64,000 nt of DNA, taken from positions 3,224,001-3,288,000 of the forward strand of contig JAVLRN010000004.1 in assembly GCA_032821775.1 (NCBI GenBank). The letters are read 5' to 3'. Under the pieces are notes generated by a model, which had not been told where the DNA came from, did no database searches, and worked only from the letters and a program-made list of their open reading frames with translations. A program made the position numbers and the translations under genes. This DNA comes from Sanguinoderma infundibulare. Taxonomy: Eukaryota; Basidiomycota; Agaricomycetes; Polyporales; Polyporaceae. The stretch's first letter is position 1. Each line of letters starts with the position of its first letter. Shown here in pieces: positions 21,946-33,656 of the stretch.

Positions 21946-24514
21946 GTGGAAGTGGCATCGTTCGATCGTCAGAACCAGTGTAGCACCTCCAAGAGGATCC
22001 TAGTCAATCTGCAGGGTATCGCTGGGCATCGCTGTGATCGGAACGCCCCCACGCCCACGATGTTCAGGGCGCAGCATGTGGTCACCGCCAGCAGCACAAT
22101 TCGATTCAGCGGCGTTCGGGGGCCGGTCACCTCGCATTAAGTCGTCAATCAGTCAAAACGTCAAACGGCGATGGGGAGACAGTGGATCTGCCTCCGATGC
22201 ATGAGACACATGCTAACGAAGTCAGGGCAAGGACGCACCAGCCGATGTCGATTGCGGACACAGAAGCCATCGTGTCGAACAAAGCACCATGCCTTGCAGA
22301 CTTCGCAATTCTGTCGAAGCTGAGGATTGATAATCCACTTGGAGGGTGACATCATGATGCACAAGAATGACAGTTGATAACGAGTTGAACGGGTGAATTG
22401 TTACGACCTCAATCGCCCTCATTCGCCCTCATTCAGTCTCACAAGTCGCGCGCACAAGACCGCGACGCTACATGTTCAACGAATCCTGAGCATCGCGTTA
22501 CTTGGTCTCGTGAGAAGGCGCTAGCGATGGGTGTCATGCGGCACCGAAAGGCGAGATCGCAACAGAAACTTCAAAGCGTGCCGAGAGACAGTCATGTACA
22601 CGACGCACCTTCCTATCTGTCCGCAGGACGCTATATGATTAAGAATGTCGGAATTGGCGCCTAAGTTGCCCAATGATGGAGGTTGTGTATGCTAAAAGGC
22701 ACTGCACGAGCTTGACGTTTCACCGCTCTAAAAGCCCTCATATGTTATATGTTCTGTCATCAAGCGAGGACCGGTTCACGCCATCTGTCAGACTTTGGAC
22801 CACTCAGGACGATCAAGCAAGGGGATATGCTTACCCGGGTGTTCAATGAGCACATTGAATTCCGAATTATCCATATATGGTTGCGGATCTTGGAGAGGCT
22901 TTGCACCTCCAAGCCATCACCTGCGAAACCCATACCATCGCATTGAAGGGGTAGCTGGTTCGCAAAGCAATATTTGTGCACTAACTGTGCCCTTTGGCCA
23001 TGCCAGATCGATAGTAGAAGTGTATTTCCCACCTTAGCGACTTGAGTACTCGCATGGACGAGCAAAGGACAATACATCACCACTGTCATGACTAAGGACC
23101 GTTGAAATCGGAATGACGAACCCATGCACCCGAACTCCGGGTGAAGCCCTCAGGCCTTGGCGATCTGTTTCAGCACAAAGACAGCGCATCGAAGCTTTCG
23201 GGAGCTCCGAGCTGGCGGTGGCGGCCACCCCAACGGATGGGGAGGTAATGGATTGCACGTCCAGATGGATCCAAGCCTTCGGAAGAGGTAACTACCGCGC
23301 TCAACATCAAAGATGAAGCTGGGCATCGAACCACTCACAGCGTACAAGGAACGTTTTGACGAGGATGGATGTTTTTGAGGTTGTAGCTCGCTATCACAAA
23401 TGAAGAAATGCATAGCATGGAGCTCTACAAAGACGATCATCAGCACACGGCGCGCAAATTGTAGAGTCGAACAAAACTTTCACCTTGACACGATGAATGG
23501 CGCTGAGGTGACACGACGAACTAGGATGTAAAAGAAAAATTACATGACGATGTAACTTACATAGTCACCTCGATTTGCGCTAGTTGCTGGATGACGCGGG
23601 CCACCAAGCTATTGAGGCGATTCACTAAGTTGTTCCAAACTAGAATCGCTCCAAGCCAAGTATGAGCGACGTACACAACATAGAGACTGCAATCTACCTG
23701 GTAGAATGCGCATATGCTGAATTTGTTATCTGCTTCCGTTCTGTTTGATGTCGGCCACAGGCCGTTCTCTCGTTCGCTTCCTTGCAGGCTGGAGGTTCCA
23801 TAATACGACGAAGCGACCGCGGACGCGACGCACGCTCAGGTCCATCAGAGGGCTCTTAGGTAAGTGGCTAAGTTTCTCTGATTTACGCCACCCACACGGG
23901 GAGGGGGAGGGATCGCTGCCGAATCCCTACATCCCTATACATGTGGTCGATACAAGGCCGCGGTGACCGGCATGGCCCTGAGTCGGGCGTGATTGGATGC
24001 TTATGTGTCACTATATGCAGGGGCACAGTTCGACACAGGTCGAACACCCCGCCTAGCCAGCGCAAGGTCTACACTACATCCCAAGCCAACAGGTCAACCA
24101 TCGCAGAGAACGTCACAGACGAGTGCACTCACCTCTTCGAACACCCTCTCCAACTGAACTGCTTCTCCGCATTCCCTTCGACCAGGTACGAGTTCGCCTC
24201 ATTGCAGAAGACCGAGAATGTGGAAGCGGGAAGCATGCTTACCTGTGGACCTTCGTGATGGGCAGTCGGCCCGTCTAACCTTCAGAACTTCCGACCTCGT
24301 GTTGACACAGAGCAGTATCTCCACCATCGGCACGTCGACGGAAGCTCAAGCACAAGCTGGTCGTTGGATAACTGGAGCCCATTGCCCAATCTCGGTCCAA
24401 GTGCAGCGTCCTGCCCTGAAGTGCACACGTGATCTTGGATGCGAGCGATAACGAAAAATCGTAAAGATCGCAAACTCTACGCTTTCCTCCACACACTCTC
24501 CTGCCTCGCACAAA
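21946..24514. other. Long intergenic region with no recognised gene
   Basis: About 2.5 kb between the divergently transcribed oxalate decarboxylase and eEF1B-gamma genes, so it must hold both promoters. Frames are short and show no protein motif I recognise. I saw no terminal repeats or tRNA. Confidence 0.6.
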
Positions 24515-26132
24515 ATGGCTTCCATCGGCACCATCTGGACGGTCCCTGGACAGAGCAAGGGCAAGACGGTGAGCACTGTCAGTCGAGATCGCCGTGAAAC
24601 GAAGGTTGACGCACTTCGATTCCAGATCCGGGCGGCCGCTGCCCTCGGCGGTGTGAAGGTTGACCTTCCTCAGAGCTATGTCCACTTCGAGGACAACAAA
24701 AAGCCCGAGTTCCTTTCCAAATTCCCTCACGGCAAGATTCCCGCATTCGAAGGCGCGGATGGCTTCAAACTCTTCGAGGGTTCCGCCATCGCTCGCTACG
24801 GTGAGTCACTTGCAATCCGATCTTATATCTATGTCTATCAAATACGAGAGGATGAGAATCATCAATCAGTTATCCCTGTCTTAATCCTTGTGTCGACAGT
24901 GAATCATTTTTCTGATCTTGTTTTGAAAGCATTCGATCTTCGAGCAGTCTACTAATCATCTCAACAGTCGCTTCCCTCGCCCCCAATTCCAACCTCCTCG
25001 GCTCCAACGCTCAGGAGGCTGCCCTTGTCGACCAATGGGTCTCTTTCGCAGACTCTGAGATCGGCGCCTTCACCAGCCTTATCTTCCAGCTTGTGAACGG
25101 CAGGCTTACTCCCTATGCGAAGCCCATCCACACCGCCATCGCCGACCGCCAGCTTCGTTCTCTCAAGACCCTTGACTCTCACCTCGCCACTCGCACCTTC
25201 CTCGTCAACGACCGTATCTCGCTTGCTGACCTCTCCGTCGCGTCTGAGATCCAGCGCGCCTTAAGCATCACCATTGACGCACCCCTCCGCGCGCAGATCC
25301 CTAACGTCATCCGTCACGTCGAAACCATCGTTAACCAGCCGCAGCTGAAGGAGGTCTATGGCGAGACGACTTACATCGACAAGGCCCTTGCCTTCACTCC
25401 TGCCCCCAAGGAGAAGAAGGAGGCAAAGCCTGCTGCTGCTCCCGCTCCCAAAGCGGAGAAGAAGAAGAAGGAGGAAGAGGCAGAGGAAGAAGAGGATGAC
25501 ATCCCCAGGGATGAGCCCAAGGCGAAAAATCCCCTTGACTCTCTCCCCAAGTCGTCGTTCAACCTCGAGGACTGGAAGCGCGCGTACTCCAACAAGGATA
25601 CCCGCGGCGCTGGCGGCTCTCTGGAGTGGTTCTACGAACAGTACGTATCGTTTGGAGGTCTGCCGTTCGCGTCATTTTCTGACCTCGAGCTGTTGTATAG
25701 CTTCGACGCGGAGGGCTTCTCCGTGTGGCGTGTGGACTTCAAGTACAACGAGGAACTCACGCAGACGTTCATGTCGTCGAACCAGATCGGCGGCTTCTTC
25801 AACCGTCTGGAGGCGTCGCGCAAATACCTCTTTGGCTCCGTCGGTGTGCTCGGCGAGACGAACAACTCGGTGATCTCTGGTGCGCTCATTGGGCGCGGCC
25901 AGGAGATCAAGGCCGTCGTCGATGTCGCTCCCGACTATGAGTCGTACGAGTACAAGCGCCTGAACCTCAGCAATGCCGACGACAAGGCGTTCTTCGAGGC
26001 CGCGCTCGCGTGGGATCTCGAGATCGCCGGTAAGAAGTGGGTGGACGGCAAGAACGTGAGTTGATTGTCCGTGTATCTTCAAGTGCAGCGCACTGACCTC
26101 ACTGTGTCTGTCCTTCCCAACAGTTCAAGTAA
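24515..26132 (+). CDS. Elongation factor 1B gamma subunit (eEF1B-gamma)
   Basis: Structural subunit of the eEF1B guanine-nucleotide exchange complex that recharges eEF1A in translation. Five exons with introns at 24569-24625, 24801-24967, 25641-25700 and 26056-26123. A glutathione-transferase-like N-domain (MASIGTIWTVPG; PEFLSKFPHGKIPAFEG) and all-helical C-domain (DRISLADLSVASEIQRA) are followed by a Lys/Glu/Ala-rich linker. The conserved EF1G domain follows (LDSLPKSSFNLEDWKRAYSN, EWFYE, EGFSVWRVDFKYNEELT, FMSSNQIGGFFNRLEASRK, LGETNNSVISG). The C-terminus is WVDGKNFK-stop, with the last two codons in their own exon. The 57-nt first intron keeps the frame open if retained. This is a conserved housekeeping gene and a good anchor for synteny. 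Confidence 0.96.
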
Positions 26133-26503
26133 GCGTGCTTGGTTGGTTCTGCTCGATTCTGCTAGATGTATCATTTACTCTGATCGTACCGTCGTCCTGC
26201 TTGTGTCGCTAGTTTGGGGGACTTGTTGTGTTGTTGCAGTATCACGAAATGCAAAAAGAATTGTAAAGCATGTACTTTGATTGTGCTCGCCGTTCAAGAA
26301 TCAAACTTTCGGCGTTCACCCTCCTTCGGCACCGTTAAGGAACAGGCAGCAGAGACAAAACAAAGACAAATGGCATAACAGGGGTCAACGGGTCAACGAA
26401 CGGGCGCAGCTCGTTACACTTCCCGACCCTACAAATACATTGGCTATGTCATTGCCCGCTCTCCAGCGGTTGACGTTGACGATATAGACAGGGAATGAAG
26501 TAT
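26133..26503. other. 3' region of eEF1B-gamma
   Basis: Contains the presumed 3' UTR (TA-rich around 26160-26280). No gene recognised. Confidence 0.5.
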
Positions 26504-26923
26504 CTATTTGCGTCGGTCGGACCGTGACTCGCCCCGCCGTTCTCGTTCGCGGAGCGCATCGAGCGCGGCTTGCCGGAGGACGTCATGCGCGAGCTGCGCC
26601 GCCGGACGCGAGCTCTGGGCGGCGTCCCATCGCTCGCGGACTCGCCTCTGAGCGTCATTGTGGAAGTCCCACACGTCCTGGCGACATCCGACGATGATGC
26701 CGATCTGCTCGCGGGCGTTCTCCGTGACGCCCTTGTAGCGTAAGGAGAACGGCCAGGATGGCGAGAACACCCAGTTTTCGAGGGCGGCGCCCTCGGGCAC
26801 GAGGTGGAGGCAATGGGAGAGGCTGCAGAAGGTGTCTTCGTCGATGACGGCGAGAACGGTGGAGGGAGCGTGGGTGGGGGTGTATATGCAGGAGAGTTCG
26901 AACCTGCAAAAATCGAAGAGCAT
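26504..26923 (-). CDS. Hypothetical protein
   Basis: A 139-residue frame. It reads HCLHLVPEG near the middle, an Arg/Ala/Glu-rich predicted helix at the C-terminus (RRVRERWDAAQSS, LRQAALDALRERERR), and an Arg/Lys tail. Third positions are GC-rich like real exons here. HCLHLVP resembles HCVHLVP in the HNH-like fragment at 28038-28546, but the rest does not match, so I do not assign it to that family. It could be a small gene, an exon, or chance. Confidence 0.3.
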   Translation of the reverse strand: MLFDFCRFELSCIYTPTHAPSTVLAVIDEDTFCSLSHCLHLVPEGAALENWVFSPSWPFSLRYKGVTENAREQIGIIVGCRQDVWDFHNDAQRRVRERWDAAQSSRPAAQLAHDVLRQAALDALRERERRGESRSDRRK

Positions 26924-27595
26924 GACTGCGCGTGGGCTGGATGGTGGGAGTGTAAAAAGACAGTGTCACGTCGCCCGCGGGTGCCAGAGTGAGTTGAGAC
27001 AGATGATGATGATGATATCCATTTTTATAGTAGCGCTTACGCCGGCTACGGCGTATGTGGCTACTGTCCGGTACATGCTGCGAGGTGCGGTGTCTGGTGG
27101 GCGCGGAAGTAAAGTAGTATCTATGTAACCTATAAGTGTATAGTATGCTTCCCCCTGTCCATCCAAGGAAGGTGCGCGGGGCTTAACCTAGGCCGCTGGT
27201 CGTCGTAGGTAACTACGTCCGCCCGTGGGCGACCCAGGAATGCGGACCACCGGTTGCCCCGGTGGCCGCCAAAACTACCCTTCGGAGCACCGGATTGGGC
27301 CGGCACCCACTAACGCCCAGGGGAAGGGAGAAGGAAAGCAAACAAAAATATGTACGCAGGTCGCAGGGTACGAAAATTGTGGTTGAACACAATAAGGGGG
27401 AGTCGTGCTTGAGGGCGGAGTTGAACCAGCGGATAATGGCGGCTTGTCCATGCAGAAGCCTGACGAGACTAGTAGTCAGTCCTGGGGATAATAAATTAGA
27501 GGAGAGGGAGAGGGCAAAGAAAAGGGGAAAAGGGAAAGGGGGCAGGATATGTCCGAAACAAAAGTTGGAAAAGACTCAGCTGATTGTTGGTGCGC

Positions 27596-27781
27596 CTAGC
27601 GATCAAGGTAGTGCTCGAAGCGGCCCGTCGCCTCAACGTACTCGATGAGGGCGGCACGGTGCTTGATGTCTCCGAGGACCGTGCGGGAGGAGAGGGGGAC
27701 GCCGACTGCGGGGCGCAGGGAATCGCGCTGCTCCCGAAAACGGGAGTTGAGACAGAATATATATATATGCAGCCACTCAGA
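27596..27781 (-). CDS. Possible terminal exon of an unidentified gene
   Basis: An open stretch of about 60 codons ending in TAG. The last 50 residues have protein-like composition (SRFREQRDSL, GVPLSSRTVLGDIKHRAAL, IEYVEATGRFEHYLDR). No start or clear acceptor is visible; a TATA-repeat-like run lies at 27757-27769. Similar short endings occur in fungal retroelement proteins, but I cannot show that here. Confidence 0.25.
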   Translation of the reverse strand, partial: SEWLHIYIFCLNSRFREQRDSLRPAVGVPLSSRTVLGDIKHRAALIEYVEATGRFEHYLDR

Positions 27782-28037
27782 GTCAGGAGAACGCAGGAAA
27801 ACCGGGACTACTTCCGTTTCTGAGACGTGCTCCGACGATAATTTCCCGCCGTTTGCATGCTCTCTTTGATGTCCAGCCTATTAAGCGAAGGCTACATACA
27901 CACTCTTCGTCATCGTCGCCTGTATGCAAATCCTGCTTGGGTGTGCGTGTCCTTGGCCGCAAGTTGAAGCAGATGGTCCGGATATCAGTCAATTACGACA
28001 CTACGCACGTCTGTGGGCCTGCGTACCTGTCGTCCCA

Positions 28038-28546
28038 TCATTCACTTGTGATGGTATCGTCGTCTGGGAAAGGATTGAAATCGCACCGATTGGAACACAG
28101 GCTGCGAATCATGGTGTAGGCGAAGCGAGCGTAGAGGAACTCGTCCGACACCCGCAAAGGAATCGTAACCAGCCGTCGATGAAGCAGCTCGGCATAGTCG
28201 ACGTGCGGCTCGAAGACGTAGGTCATGAACTTGCCCTCTCCCGCTGGAAAGAAGACAAATCCCTGCTGGTCAAAGCACGTCTGCAGGTCGATGCGCAGAG
28301 TGATGCCGTTCGCAGGATCGTCTATGCCTGTGTCGGGGCCTCCCCAGCTGTATTTGTCCATCTCGTTCCTGTAGAACCAATCCTCTTCGTCCCGAGGCAC
28401 AAGATGGACACAGTGAGCGAGGGCTGCAATTGCCATCAGCAAACCATGTTATCCTCTTGCAGATGCAAATGGTCAGCGGGCCACGCACAGCTGTGATACT
28501 TGGTGACTAGACAGTGTCTGTCCGCTTTCCACACGGCATGGACCAT
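28038..28546 (-). pseudogene. HNH-nuclease-like protein, C-terminal fragment
   Basis: Minus-strand reading gives WKADRHCLVTKYHS, then HCVHLVPRDEEDWF, IDDPANGITLRIDL, and a tail with VTIPLRVSDEFLYARFAY. This order matches the HNH-type domain of many basidiomycete proteins (Cys-x-Val-Thr-Gly, Ala-His-Leu-Val-Pro, Asp-Asp-x-x-Asn-Gly, then usually Leu-His-x-x-Phe-Asp). Here the last His is Gln (DLQTCFD), and the Cys-containing part and the HLVP part are in different frames. The matching N-terminal region lies about 1.6 kb upstream at 30147-30601. I read it as a broken gene. Confidence 0.6.
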
Positions 28547-29020
28547 ACCGTCTCGCTCAACGGCATGATAATCGCCACTGCGCGCCCCGTAGGTAGGAAA
28601 AATGGAGACGTTCAAAACCCGACCAATAGGTCAGGAAATAGTCGACTTTCGGCCTGTGGGAATTGACGAAGTTAGCTAGGGGTTCTACATGGAGAAATTC
28701 GACGGATAACTTTCCGAATCACCAGTTCTCTTAAAATGGGGTCCGAGCGAAATATCCGGGCTTGGGTGTCGTATTCCGATGATCTGTTCATCAGGAAAAA
28801 TCCACCTCGCTCTCGATGCGATTCCAGTAGCACACTCGAAATAAAATGGAAACTTGATATTGATTTTATCCCCTAAGAACCTACATACACAGAGCTGATA
28901 TATAGACAACAGCAAAACCTTGCACAACGAACACTATGCGTACTGGGAGGGCGCTACTCACCGGAATGGCTTCGAAGGTACTTGGAGTTTACAGATCACT
29001 GACCTATGAGTCCCATTCCT
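28547..29020. other. Spacer with no recognised gene
   Basis: Lies between the HNH-like C-terminal fragment and the dead dehydrogenase. Short frames only. Confidence 0.45.
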
Positions 29021-29620
29021 TCAGATGTCCAGGCTCGATACGCCATCGGCGTGGACCATGGCAAGTTCACGCGTCATCGCGAGGACAGTGCCCTAGTATG
29101 TCGCAGGCGCGAATCACCAAAACGTTCCTGTCGACTGAGACACACACGTACCTTGGAAGCGGTATCTGTCCGACAACAAGACCTGGGAGGTAAGCAGTCC
29201 GTCCAGCGCTGGTAGCAGATGTGGAACACGCACAAGCAAGCTGGGGCGTCGCCACACCCATGATCGCGACGAAACTCACGGAGTTGATGATGCTCCCGCC
29301 AGCATGCAGCCCCAGGGCGGCGTCCGTCAGGTTCTTGCGCATGGCGAGGATCGCGTACTTGCAGCCCCACCAAACCCCCTTGACGTTGATCTGCATTGTG
29401 AGGTCCCAGATGCGCTCCTCAGTGTTGAGCGCATTGTCGTCCTTGGGGTGCATGATGCCTGATGAGGAGTGCAGTTAGGACTGCCGCGGTGCTCGAAGCG
29501 AAGAAAGATGATATATCGCGATCGGGGGAGAGAAGGTCTTGGTATATGAAGAGAGGGATGCGTACCTGCGTTGTTGGACTAGCATCACACACAACAATCA
29601 CAAGGGATAACCGCAAGACT
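29021..29620 (-). pseudogene. Short-chain dehydrogenase/reductase, truncated copy
   Basis: An NAD(P)-dependent oxidoreductase fold. The readable part runs GIMHPKDDNALNTEE, INVKGVWWGCKYAI, GSIINSVSFVAIMG, then the catalytic YTASKG and LAMTRELAMVHADGV. The Tyr-x-x-x-Lys pair lies in a 14-nt exon (29152-29165). Lesions: the NNAG motif before the MHP exon is broken by one extra base (GTCCAACAACGCAG near 29575). No Gly-rich nucleotide-binding start is seen upstream. A stop (29021-29023) ends the chain soon after HADGV, where full-length relatives continue for about 80 residues. It lies between two pieces of an HNH-like gene on the same strand. Confidence 0.7.
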
Positions 29621-30146
29621 CAACGGAGAGCCTCAGAGAACCCGCAGGACACATGATGTCCACAGTAACGCGTCTGGGAGTTCGTGGTCGAGAAGCACTT
29701 GGGACATGGACTTGGTCTCAACGGCGCACCGGCGGGTCACGTCGAATATGGCGAAGAAAATGGCGAAACCTGGCGCGATGGGGGTGGGCACCTTCTGTTC
29801 AGAAGAGGGGTTCCGGAGAGAGAGAAAGACGCAGACGACGGAGACTGGAGGCAGAAGCTCAGAGCGGAAAAGAGGCGGACACGGACAAAGAGAGCTGTCG
29901 GTTGGTAACGTGGCATCGGTTGGAGGGTCAGGAGATCACGTGGAGGTTTAGGGCCGGTGCGTAATGACTCGATTCATCAACTCGTAACTGTATGTCATTT
30001 TTCGTCCTGTACTTAGTTGCCATAATCGCCATGTATTCCTCGGATCTCTCGGCGGTAAATATGGTGGCGAAAATGTACATGTTTCCTTGATTTATCCCTA
30101 CGTCGTAAAACTCCCGAACTTTCTACCAGTCCGAATTAGCCCCGAC
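29621..30146. other. Spacer with no recognised gene
   Basis: Between the dead dehydrogenase and the HNH-like N-terminal fragment. Purine-rich in part (29780-29900). No motif recognised. Confidence 0.45.
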
Positions 30147-30601
30147 CTATGCTCGTGAAACGCGATTACCCCTGCTTTTCATCGTACTTATCCCGACCTC
30201 TGGGGCTCGTAGTGCGCGCTTCAGTCCCTCAAGCACCGTGTTACTCCTGGATCGCGACCAGTGGTGGGGAATACTCTTGGGGAATTGCCACGGGTATAAG
30301 GTGGTGATGGTCGGATAGTTGTCCACGGTCCTGGTGGCAGGCGGACCGGGATGGTAAAAGTAATCGCCTGGGGCTAAGATACCGCTGCGAGGTCGTACGG
30401 GCTGTTGACCTTGACGATCCTTCGAGAGGTAGCAGTCAGGTTCTACGCCCGCGTAGTTGGTGATGATGCGGCATGCATCCACAACGAGGCGGTGATCCGC
30501 GCCTCGCGGTTTAGGAGCACCACGGTGGACGAATGTCGGGAGGTCGAAAAACAATTCGTCGGCGCAGCCTGGATGCCAGATGCGCACTGCCTCCCTTCGA
30601 C
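30147..30601 (-). pseudogene. HNH-nuclease-like protein, N-terminal fragment
   Basis: Minus-strand reading: VRIWHPGCADELFFDLPTF, then VDACRIITNYAGVEPDCYLSKD, GQQPVRPRSGILAPGDYFYH and YPWQFPKS. This is the usual N-terminal region of basidiomycete HNH-domain proteins (VRIFHPG, an Ile-Val-Thr segment, then Gly-Ile-Leu-x-x-x-x-Tyr-Phe-Phe-His). It runs to a stop without reaching the nuclease motifs, which occur further downstream at 28038-28546. Upstream, the frame meets a stop before any good Met, so a first exon is missing or the start is lost. Confidence 0.55.
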
Positions 30602-30917
30602 GTCCGGGCTACGCTGGCGGCCATTCGCGGAAACTCTGTGCATGCTAGGACTCTCAGGTTCATGTTCTGCGAGGGCGATCGACGTCAGCTGAAGAGAAGA
30701 AATACGAGTTCAGAGTAAAGGAGGATTCAAGACGGGTTCCAAGAAAGCACTCGGTGACGCACAGGCGCGGGGACGGGTGGAGAACACAGCAGTGACACAG
30801 CCTGGGTTGCCGAGCGCAGCCGGCGTTCCCGAAATACCTGACCACGACGACGACCACGTTCACTGCCCGCAGCGGGCTGCAACACTCCCTCCACACCAAC
30901 CACGATTGCCCACAGCG

Positions 30918-33656
30918 ATGGATGACCTCGTCAGCTCAAAGGGCGAACCCTCCGCATCGGCTGTCACCGCGTCCACCGTGTCCGCAACCTCAATGACCTT
31001 TCCCCAGGCTCTCCAGACCGTCCAGGAACCAGATGTGCGTACCGCACTCCTTGTGGCGTGACGTCTTTGTCCGCGGTATGCCCCATGTCTCATCCTCCAT
31101 GTCTTCTCAAGCAGTCCAACATTTTCGTGGCCGCCCAACGCGGCGATGTCGACGCACTCCGGCACCTCATCGAGTCGGGCAAGGCGCATGCGACCGACCG
31201 CGACGAGCAGAACATCACCCCCCTCCACTGGGCCGCGATCAACGCACAGGTCGCCGCCTGCCGCTACCTGCTAGAGCAGGAGGCCGAGGTCGACGCCCTT
31301 GGCGGCGACCTCGTCGCGACCCCGCTCCAATGGGCAGCCCGGAACGGCTACCTGTACGTCATCCAGCTTCTCATCGCCCACAACGCGGACCCGAACATCA
31401 CCGACGCACAAGGCTACAACACCCTCCACCTTGTCACCCACTCGTCGTCAGTCATGGCCCTCCTTTACCTCCTCCACCAGCCCATCAACGTAGACGCACG
31501 CGATTCCCAAGGGCACACGTCCCTGATGTGGGCGGCATACCAAGGCGATGCACTTTCCGTAGAGCTTCTCCTCAAGCACGGTGCTAGCCCAAATACCAAG
31601 GACGACACTGGCCTCACCCCTCTCCATTGGGCTGTCGTTCGCGGCAACCGCGTCTGCATCCGGAGACTGGTCGAGGCAGGCGCAGATTTGCATGCCAAGG
31701 ATGGGGAGGGACGGACGGCAAGGGATATGGCCCAGGAGCTCAAGAGCCTCGGTGCGTGGAAGCGGGCGTTGGAGGAAGGCGGGTTTTCAGAGGATGGGGT
31801 TCCGAAGCGGAAACCGCTCAGCGAAGTGAGTGCGCATCCTGTTTCCCAATGCGCGCAGCACCCTAACGATACGCAGAGGAATACCAAGATTATCATCTTC
31901 TCCATGCCTACACTATTCCTCTTTTTGATGTTCACCACTCTCACGATCCTGCCATGGTATACCGGTATAATCCTCGCTATGGCCCTATTCTTTGGAATGC
32001 ACCATGTACGTGCCGCGTTCTTTTACCGTCCAAGCGAACAATGGGCTCACTTGGCTTAGATCGTAACACGAGTCCTGCTCGACAAATCGAATTACACCGA
32101 CAGTGTAACACAAAGCCCTTACTTCGCTGGTATCATCTCCGCCTCTATGATCTGGGTGACGTATGCCTGGATCAGTCGTCTGATCAATCGTACGTCTGCG
32201 TGCCCTCGTATATGCGTGCACCAATTCACGTCGTTGCAATAGATACGCAGTGGCATGCGTTTACTCACCTCACTCTCGCTATCACTATTGGTCTTTGTGC
32301 CTACAACTTCTTCCGCGCGATCAGCTTGGATCCTGGTACCTGTCCGAAGCCTTCTAGCGACGGAGAATTGAAAACTGTACGGTTCCTGACAGTTAACCGT
32401 CATCTGTCAGATTAATTGCTTCTACAGATCATCGAAGAGCTGGCGTCTCAAGGCCGATTGAATGGTCAAACCTTTTGTATACAATGCATGGTACGTTCGC
32501 ACGTGTCGGACGGAAACACAACCTTGACGGTCCCTTTTCAAGGCACGCAAACCCTTGAGATCCAAGCATTGCCGCATTTGCGATCGCTGCATCGCACGTC
32601 ACGACCAGTGAGTATTTCACAAGTCATACGATTCTGCCGTTAACCGCGGGACGCGTAGTCATTGTCCGTGGGTATGGAATTGCAGTACGTATTCATCCAG
32701 TACACTACTGTTGTCCATACTCAATCACTCTTAACAGTCGGTGTGAACAACCACCGTCAGTTCCTGCTGTTTGTCATGACTCTCGTCCTTGGCATTGTCC
32801 TCTTCGACTACTTGACGTTCGAGTGTATGTGTTTTTGTTCGCGTTTGACTGGGACCTGTTCCTGACCCATCGCATCGATCGCTCTCGTCCTACAGACTAC
32901 TCTAGCTTGACGGTGTCAACTGACCCCGCAAACATCTCTCCTTCGTGCATCCTCCCCTCTTATCTCTGCGCTATAACAGCATACGACACCTTCCTCTTCT
33001 CGATAGCCGCATGGTCCACCTTGCAGCTCTCCTGGACGCTCGTCCTCCTCGGCTCGCAGCTCTGGCAGGTCGCCCGCCAAATGACCACCTTCGAGGTCTC
33101 CAACCTCGGCCGCTACGGCTTCATGGGCGGCCGCGGCGGCGCGAGCCTGCACGGGCAGATGGGCCACCGCCACCACCTAGGCGGCCTGCCCTCGGACGAC
33201 TCGACCGGCGCCGACGGCGGCCTGAGCGGCGCCGGCCACGCGCACCGGCACAACCACGGCGGGATGTGCGCGGGGTGCGGGAGCGGCTTCCTGATGAACC
33301 TGCTCGGCTTCGACCGGTTCACGAAGGGCAAGGCCGTCGACGGGCTCGCGCGCGCGGGCAAGGCGCCGAACCCGTTCGACCTCGGCATCGTCGGGAACTG
33401 CAAGGACTTTTGGACGTCCGGCAGGGAGCTCGGCGTCGAGTACGGGCGGCTGTACGACGTGCCGCTCGAGGGCTTCCCGGAGGCGAAGCGGCGGCGGGCG
33501 CGCGAGGAGGGGGACGATCTCCACTTGGGCGAGGGGGCGGGGGCGGGGGGAGGAGGGCGCAAGGCGGCGGCGTCGTCGCTGAGGAGCAAGCTCATGATGG
33601 GCTTGGGCTTTGGCGGGAGGAGTCGGAGCGGGTACGAGCCGCTCAGCCAGGTTTGA
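30918..33656 (+). CDS. AKR1: Ankyrin-repeat palmitoyltransferase AKR1
   Basis: A multipass Golgi/endosome protein S-acyltransferase that palmitoylates cytosolic faces of target proteins. Exon 1 is Ser/Ala/Thr-rich. After an 80-nt intron (31035-31114) come about six ankyrin repeats (NIFVAAQRGDVDAL, ITPLHWAAINAQ, ATPLQWAARNGYL, YNTLHLVTHS, HTSLMWAAYQGD, LTPLHWAVVRGN). Membrane spans follow (TLFLFLMFTTLTILPWYTG; ISASMIWVTYAWI). The cysteine-rich DHHC domain reads KPLRSKHCRICDRC, then RHDHHCPWVWNC (catalytic Cys codon 32663-32665), then GVNNHRQF. Two further spans precede a GC-rich cytosolic tail with GMCAGCGSGFLMNLLGFDRF and NPFDLG. The DHHC motif is split by an intron between its two His codons. 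All junctions keep frame. The upstream frame stays open but starts with GTG, so the first ATG was used. Confidence 0.94.

Noticed and set aside
26504..26923. HCLHLVP considered as an HNH motif
   Set aside because: Only seven residues resemble the family; the Asp-Asp-Asn-Gly segment and the tail are absent.
27757..27769. TATATATATAT run considered as a promoter
   Set aside because: It lies inside an open minus-strand stretch with no downstream start codon context on either strand; more likely a simple repeat.
30777..30917. Upstream extension of AKR1
   Set aside because: The frame is open but starts at GTG with low-complexity sequence; the first ATG (30918) is preferred.
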